From: Prevotellaceae bacterium UBA4361
Lineage (GTDB): Bacteria; Bacteroidota; Bacteroidia; Bacteroidales; Bacteroidaceae
NCBI GenBank assembly: GCA_002393575.1
Contig: DGSN01000071.1
Span: 717 to 26,604, forward strand
Length of the DNA stretch: 25,888 nucleotides
Reading direction: 5' to 3'
Positions 21,990 to 25,888 of the stretch are shown here, piece by piece (position 1 is the first letter of the stretch; each line of letters opens with the position of its first letter). The position numbers and the translations under genes were made by a program. Below the pieces are notes generated by a model. It made no database searches, was not told where the DNA came from, and worked only from the letters and a program-made list of their open reading frames with translations.

Positions 21990-23600
21990 CTATTCCCACT
22001 CAATCGTTGCAGGTGGTTTTGAGGAGATGTCGTAGCAAACGCGGTTCACGCCACGGACGTGGTTGATGATGTTGTTCGAGACTTGAGCCATGAAGTCGTA
22101 AGGGAGGTGTGCCCAGTCGGCAGTCATGGCATCGGTACTGGTGACAGCACGGAGTGCCACGGCACGTTCGTAGGTGCGCTCATCGCCCATCACACCGACC
22201 GACTTCACAGGGAGGAGAATCACGCCTGCTTGCCAAATCTGGTCGTAGAGCGACACTTCCACTTCGCCGTTGTCCGTGTAGTGGAGCGGAGAACCCGCTG
22301 CCAGCACTCGTTGGGCTTGCTCTGCACTCATGCGCACTTTGTAGTCGCGCAATCCTTGGATGAAGATGTCGTCGGCATCTTGCAGGATGCGCACTTTCTC
22401 GCGGGTGATGTCGCCCAGGATGCGCACGGCAAGTCCAGGACCAGGGAACGGATGGCGCGTGATGAGGTGTTCAGGCATACCGAGTTGACGACCCACGCGG
22501 CGCACTTCGTCCTTGAAGAGCCATTTGAGCGGTTCGCACAACTGCAGGTGCATCTTCTCAGGCAGTCCACCCACATTGTGATGACTCTTGATGACCTTGC
22601 CCGTGATGTTCAGACTCTCAATGCGGTCGGGATAGATGGTGCCCTGCGCCAACCATTTGGCATCGGTAATCTTTTGCGCTTCAGCATCGAACACATCGAT
22701 GAATCCTGCACCAATGATTTTGCGTTTGCGCTCAGGCTCTGTCACGCCTTCGAGTTCTTTGAAGAACTTCTCGCTGGCATCCACGCCGATGACGTTCAGT
22801 CCGAGACATTCGTAGTCGTTGAGCACATTGCGGAACTCGTTCTTGCGAAGCATACCGTGGTCCACGAAGATGCACGTGAGGTTCTTGCCGATGGCACGGT
22901 TGAGCAGAACGGCTGCCACAGAAGAATCGACACCGCCCGACAGTCCGAGAATCACGCGGTCGTTGCCGAGCTGCGCCTTGAGTTCTGCCACGGTGGTATC
23001 GACGAAGGATGCAGCCGACCAGCTCTGCGTACTACCGCAGATGTCAACCACGAAGTTCTTCAAGAGCAGCGAGCCTTGAGTGGAATGGAACACTTCGGGA
23101 TGGAACTGCACGCCCCACAGCTTTTCGTCTTTGGCTTGGTAAGCGGCAAACTCCACCGTGTCGGTCGAAGCGATTTTCTTGAAGTTCGCTGGGATGGCAG
23201 TGATGGTGTCGCCGTGGCTCATCCACACCTGTGAGTGGTCGTCAAACCCCTTGAAGAGCGGATTGTCCTTCTCCATCCATTGCAGTTTGGCACGTCCGTA
23301 CTCGCGGCTGCCCGCTGGTTCCACCTTTCCGCCGTAGGTGTAGCTCATGTACTGAGCACCATAGCAGATGCCGAGGATAGGGTAGCGTCCGCGGATGTCG
23401 GACAAGTCGAGCTTGAACGCCTCCTTGTCATACACGGAGAAAGGACTGCCCGAGAGTATCACGCCGATGATGTCGGGGTCGTTCTTCGGAAACTTGTTAT
23501 AAGGGAGAATTTCGCAGAAAGTGTCCAGCTCACGCACGCGGCGACCGATGAGCTGAGTGGTTTGCGAACCGAAGTCGAGAATAATGATTTTCTGTTGCAT
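21990..23600 (-). CDS. guaA: GMP synthase (glutamine-hydrolysing)
   Basis: At 536 residues it is slightly longer than E. coli GuaA (525). It converts XMP, ATP and glutamine to GMP, the last step of guanine nucleotide synthesis, in the cytoplasm. The N-terminal class I glutaminase (about 1-190) has the nucleophile Cys79 in LGICYGAQ and the His/Glu pair in GVQFHPEVFH. The ATP-pyrophosphatase domain has the P-loop LSGGVDSS (residues 221-227 region). The C-terminal dimerisation domain ends SSKPPATIEWE, the typical GuaA ending. The start MQQKIIILDFGSQ is standard. The leader of about 40 bp consists of TTCATTC-like heptads. A nucleoside transporter lies two genes upstream, a sensible partner. Confidence 0.98.
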   Translation of the reverse strand: MQQKIIILDFGSQTTQLIGRRVRELDTFCEILPYNKFPKNDPDIIGVILSGSPFSVYDKEAFKLDLSDIRGRYPILGICYGAQYMSYTYGGKVEPAGSREYGRAKLQWMEKDNPLFKGFDDHSQVWMSHGDTITAIPANFKKIASTDTVEFAAYQAKDEKLWGVQFHPEVFHSTQGSLLLKNFVVDICGSTQSWSAASFVDTTVAELKAQLGNDRVILGLSGGVDSSVAAVLLNRAIGKNLTCIFVDHGMLRKNEFRNVLNDYECLGLNVIGVDASEKFFKELEGVTEPERKRKIIGAGFIDVFDAEAQKITDAKWLAQGTIYPDRIESLNITGKVIKSHHNVGGLPEKMHLQLCEPLKWLFKDEVRRVGRQLGMPEHLITRHPFPGPGLAVRILGDITREKVRILQDADDIFIQGLRDYKVRMSAEQAQRVLAAGSPLHYTDNGEVEVSLYDQIWQAGVILLPVKSVGVMGDERTYERAVALRAVTSTDAMTADWAHLPYDFMAQVSNNIINHVRGVNRVCYDISSKPPATIEWE

Positions 23601-23635
23601 AAAGATAAATGGAGAATTAAGAATGAAGAATAATT

Positions 23636-23790
23636 AAATGAAGAATTAAGAATTAAGAATGAAGAATATATTTTACATTGCTCATTGGATGAGAAATTTT
23701 CATTTTTCATTCGGAGCGAAGCGACCATTGGCTACGCCGAGCTAAAGGTTCTTCATTCTTCATTTAAGCGAAGCGCTCATTCTTCATTTA
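23636..23790. repeat. Family A intergenic repeat, second copy
   Basis: It contains the core at 23671-23700 (as at 1186-1215), GAATGAAGA/TTCATTC heptads on both sides, GGAGCGAAGCGACCATT (as inverted at 17567-17583), and the right end 23761-23788 equal to 1259-1286. The right end meets the stop codon of the lipoprotein gene at 23788. It fills the gap between the lipoprotein gene and guaA. Confidence 0.8.
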
Positions 23791-24387
23791 GTTTTCTTTC
23801 CAGAATTTGGATTGATGGTTGGCAGTGCCGAGAACAAGCGTGTCTTCGGTGAGCATGAGGATGTCGAAAGTGTCGGTGTAGCCCGAACTCTCCACGCCAG
23901 CCTTCTGAGGCGAATGCAGTAGCAGTTGCCCATTGAGGATAGACCAGCGGTCGTAGTCGGTGTTAGGCATGTTGTACGTGGCAGCCACACCGTTCTTGCT
24001 CAACTCGATGCTCTGCGTGCCTTGCGAACTGCGCTGAGTCCACAGGTGCTGCAAAGCAGTGATGTTGATGGCGATGGAGGAAGTCAAACTGCCGTACTCC
24101 TTCGTGTAAATCACATCCACCTCGTCGCCCACCGACAAGCCTCCTGCCACCAGCGCACCAGGAATCTCGATGTTGAGCGTGTCCATTTGCTCCGTAATCA
24201 GTTCTAGCACGTTCATGCTGGTGCCGTCACCCACCTGTCCGCGCACCTCCTTCGTCACGTCCATCGTGGTGGTTTCAACAGTTCCCAACGAGTCCTCACC
24301 ATCCTTCTCGACAGTGTTGCGGGAACCAATCTCGCAAGAGATGCAGACGCTTGCCAAAATGGCAACAATGTAAACAAGTTTTTTCAA
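23788..24387 (-). CDS. Lipoprotein of unknown function (199 aa)
   Basis: I do not recognise a named family. The product starts MKKLVYIVAILASVCISCEI, a lipoprotein signal with Cys18 as the likely lipidated residue. A Thr/Glu-rich stretch follows (about 25-50). The rest looks like a small beta-rich domain in which SIELSKNGVAATYNMPNTDY, YDRWSILNGQLLLHS and DTLVLGTANHQSKFWKEN resemble the strand pattern of lipocalin-like or META-like Bacteroidetes lipoproteins; this is a weak impression. The gene lies between the nucleoside transporter and guaA on the same strand. Its leader carries a family B repeat, and its stop codon touches a family A repeat. Confidence 0.8.
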   Translation of the reverse strand: MKKLVYIVAILASVCISCEIGSRNTVEKDGEDSLGTVETTTMDVTKEVRGQVGDGTSMNVLELITEQMDTLNIEIPGALVAGGLSVGDEVDVIYTKEYGSLTSSIAINITALQHLWTQRSSQGTQSIELSKNGVAATYNMPNTDYDRWSILNGQLLLHSPQKAGVESSGYTDTFDILMLTEDTLVLGTANHQSKFWKEN

Positions 24388-24402
24388 CTTATTTTGAGTT
24401 TT

Positions 24403-24441
24403 TGAGTTTTTAATCAGGGATTTAAAGGATTTTTTAGGATT
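24403..24441 (+). repeat. Leader-type repeat (family B), copy before the lipoprotein gene
   Basis: TGAGTTTTTAATCAGGGATT is followed by AAAGGATT units. On the gene strand the element ends 15 bp before the ATG at 24387, in the same orientation as the copies before the transporter and the thioredoxin gene. Confidence 0.75.
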
Positions 24442-24448
24442 GTTAGAG

Positions 24449-24545
24449 AGTTAAAAGTTGAAAGACAAACTGGATAGCCAATTTTTAATTTTTAACTTTT
24501 AATTTTTAACTTACCAAATTGTTCCTTGTTCTTTGTCCTTTGTAC
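24449..24545. repeat. AAAGTTA/TAATTTT heptads plus TTCTTTG heptads
   Basis: AGTTAAAAGTTGAAAG on the left can pair with TTTTTAACTTTTAATTTTTAAC on the right around a spacer containing TAGCC. The stretch 24522-24545 has TTCCTTG, TTCTTTG, TCCTTTG in 7-nt steps. The element directly follows the transporter stop codon and may help end its transcript. Confidence 0.6.
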
Positions 24546-25829
24546 TTAATTGTGATTCTTCACTTTTCCTTCGTCCTTGAAAATCAAGGCAAAGAGCACA
24601 CCCACTACGAGCGCATAGCCAGCGAAGATGAACCAGCAAGTTTTCCAGTCGCCCACCGTGTAGAAATTGTCATTGACAACCTCGCCATGCGTATAGGCAT
24701 TGATGACAGCCTGTGCGCCCAGCGTTCCGATAGTGGCACCGACGCCATTCGTCATCAGCATGAACAAACCTTGTGCCGAAGAACGGATGGAAGGGTCAGT
24801 GGATTTGTCAACGAACAACGAACCAGAGATGTTGAAGAAGTCGAAGGCTACGCCATAGACAATCATCGAAAGAACAAACATCCACACACCGCTGCCTGGA
24901 TTTCCCAGTCCGAACAAGCCGAAGCGAAGCACCCAGGCAAACATGGCGATGAGCATCACGTTCTTGATGCCATAACGCTTCATGAAGAACGGAATGAGCA
25001 AGATGCAGCACGTTTCCGAAATCTGAGAGAGAGAAATGAGAATGTTCGCATGTTGCACACCGAACGTGTCAGCATATTCCTCCATCGCTCCGAAACTGTT
25101 GATGAACGGATTGGCAAAGCCATTCGTGATTTGCAGGCTCACACCGAGGAACATCGAGAAGAAGAAGAAAATCGCCATCTTCCTCTCCTTGAAGAGCGTG
25201 AAGGCACGCAGCCCGAAAGCATCCACCAGGCTCTTCTTGTCGCCACCCTTGTTCACAGGGCACTCAGGCAGCGTGAACGTGTAGAGGAACAGCACGATGC
25301 TGAGAATGCCCGAGGTGATGAACTGCTTCTCGTTGTCCTGAAATCCCATGAGGTCCACGAACCACATCGTGCAGATGAAGCCGATGGTGCCAAACACGCG
25401 GATAGGCGGAAAGTCCTTCACCGTGTCCATGCCAGCTTTCGTCAGCGCATTGTAAGCCACGGAATTCGTCAGCGCCAGCGTCGGCATGTAGAAAGCCACA
25501 CTCAGCGCATAGAGGCTGAAGATTGGAGCAAACTGAGCCGACTCGCCGTTCGAGTGCCCATACCAGGCAGCCGCAAACATGAACAAACCAGCCAGCAAAT
25601 GGCAGTAGCCAAGCAGACGCTGGGCAGGAACCCAACGGTCGGCAATGATGCCGATGATGGCAGGCATGAAAATGGAAACGATGCCCTGCATCGAATAGAA
25701 CCAGCCAATCTCGGAACTCAGTCCGATGTTGCCAAGATAGCGCCCCATGCAAGTGAGATAAGCTCCCCACACAGCAAACTGCAGGAAGTTCATCACAATC
25801 AAGCGAATTTTCAGAGAAGAACCGTTCAT
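24546..25829 (-). CDS. NupG-type nucleoside:H+ symporter (MFS)
   Basis: The 427-residue product has about 12 hydrophobic segments and resembles the nucleoside:H+ symporter family of the major facilitator superfamily (NupG/XapB). The N-terminus, KIRLIVMNFLQFAVWGAYLT, is the hallmark of this family. Other supporting stretches are GWFYSMQGIVSIFMPAIIGI, the loop IADRWVPAQRLLG and PPIRVFGTIGFI. It should sit in the inner membrane and import nucleosides with protons. It is followed on the same strand by a lipoprotein gene and guaA, so uptake and purine synthesis genes are neighbours. The ATG at 25829 gives the standard family start. A family B repeat lies 12 bp before it. Confidence 0.92.
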   Translation of the reverse strand: MNGSSLKIRLIVMNFLQFAVWGAYLTCMGRYLGNIGLSSEIGWFYSMQGIVSIFMPAIIGIIADRWVPAQRLLGYCHLLAGLFMFAAAWYGHSNGESAQFAPIFSLYALSVAFYMPTLALTNSVAYNALTKAGMDTVKDFPPIRVFGTIGFICTMWFVDLMGFQDNEKQFITSGILSIVLFLYTFTLPECPVNKGGDKKSLVDAFGLRAFTLFKERKMAIFFFFSMFLGVSLQITNGFANPFINSFGAMEEYADTFGVQHANILISLSQISETCCILLIPFFMKRYGIKNVMLIAMFAWVLRFGLFGLGNPGSGVWMFVLSMIVYGVAFDFFNISGSLFVDKSTDPSIRSSAQGLFMLMTNGVGATIGTLGAQAVINAYTHGEVVNDNFYTVGDWKTCWFIFAGYALVVGVLFALIFKDEGKVKNHN

Positions 25830-25841
25830 ATTTTAAGTTTT

Positions 25842-25886
25842 TGAGTTTTTAATCAGGGATTTTAAGGATTTAGAAGGATTTTCGCT
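25842..25886 (+). repeat. Leader-type repeat (family B), copy before the transporter gene
   Basis: The first 30 bases are the exact reverse complement of window positions 1-30. The element ends 12 bp before the transporter start codon on the gene strand and continues with GGATTT units. Confidence 0.8.
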
Positions 25887-25888
25887 TA

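Noticed and set aside
10494..23600. A complete polysaccharide utilisation locus
   Set aside because: No SusC/SusD pair or local sensor is present. Only enzymes are seen, broken up by terminators and by guaA.
24519..25844. A 441-codon open frame on the + strand opposite the transporter
   Set aside because: The minus frame has a clear membrane-transporter sequence. The + frame is rich in His/Arg/Glu, the usual shadow of a hydrophobic gene.

Overview
The window looks like chromosomal DNA from a member of the Bacteroidales, most likely Prevotellaceae. The evidence is TAnnTTTG-type promoters with an upstream TTG, lipoproteins with Bacteroidetes-style signal peptides, a DUF4369/TlpA-type thioredoxin protein, multidomain polysaccharide-degrading enzymes with a YDLQGR...KGIYI...GRK C-terminal tail, and a type II-C Cas9 locus with 46-nt repeats. 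I assigned the group from protein and promoter style, not from a marker gene.

Layout. Positions 1-1470 hold a secreted thioredoxin-like protein (+) and a small basic protein (-). Positions 1572-8825 hold a complete type II-C CRISPR-Cas system. The array has 21 repeats and 20 spacers and reads on the + strand. It faces a cas9-cas1-cas2 operon on the - strand, with a bidirectional terminator between them. A tracrRNA, which no protein search would show, is transcribed divergently from cas9 at about 8737-8823. Each 46-nt repeat appears to be bipartite: nt 1-23 pair with the tracrRNA, and TTG (nt 2-4) plus TATCTTTG (nt 24-31), 19 nt apart, form a Bacteroidetes promoter. Each spacer could therefore be transcribed on its own.

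Positions 9237-10058 hold a Nudix/winged-helix regulator (+). Positions 10494-17670 hold two large secreted enzymes in tandem on the - strand. One is an alginate-lyase-fold / beta-helix (GH28-like) / GH88 fusion. The other is a lyase-fold protein carrying a LamG-like domain, Ig-like domains and a ricin-like domain. Together with a GH3 lipoprotein (19548-21875) and an S58-family peptidase lipoprotein (18272-19378) they suggest breakdown of a uronic-acid-containing polysaccharide. No SusC/SusD pair is present. Positions 21990-25829 hold guaA, an unidentified lipoprotein and a NupG-type nucleoside transporter, which suggests a purine/nucleoside theme.

Almost every intergenic gap is filled with short-period repeats. 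These include 7-nt-phased repeats of at least four unrelated sequences, a 22-nt-phased GAAGGTTCG array at two loci, a leader element sitting just upstream of three start codons, a triplicated 115-bp palindromic unit and a pair of near-identical terminators. The most interesting points are the promoter-bearing CRISPR repeats with their tracrRNA, the three-enzyme fusion, and the dense system of phased intergenic repeats.
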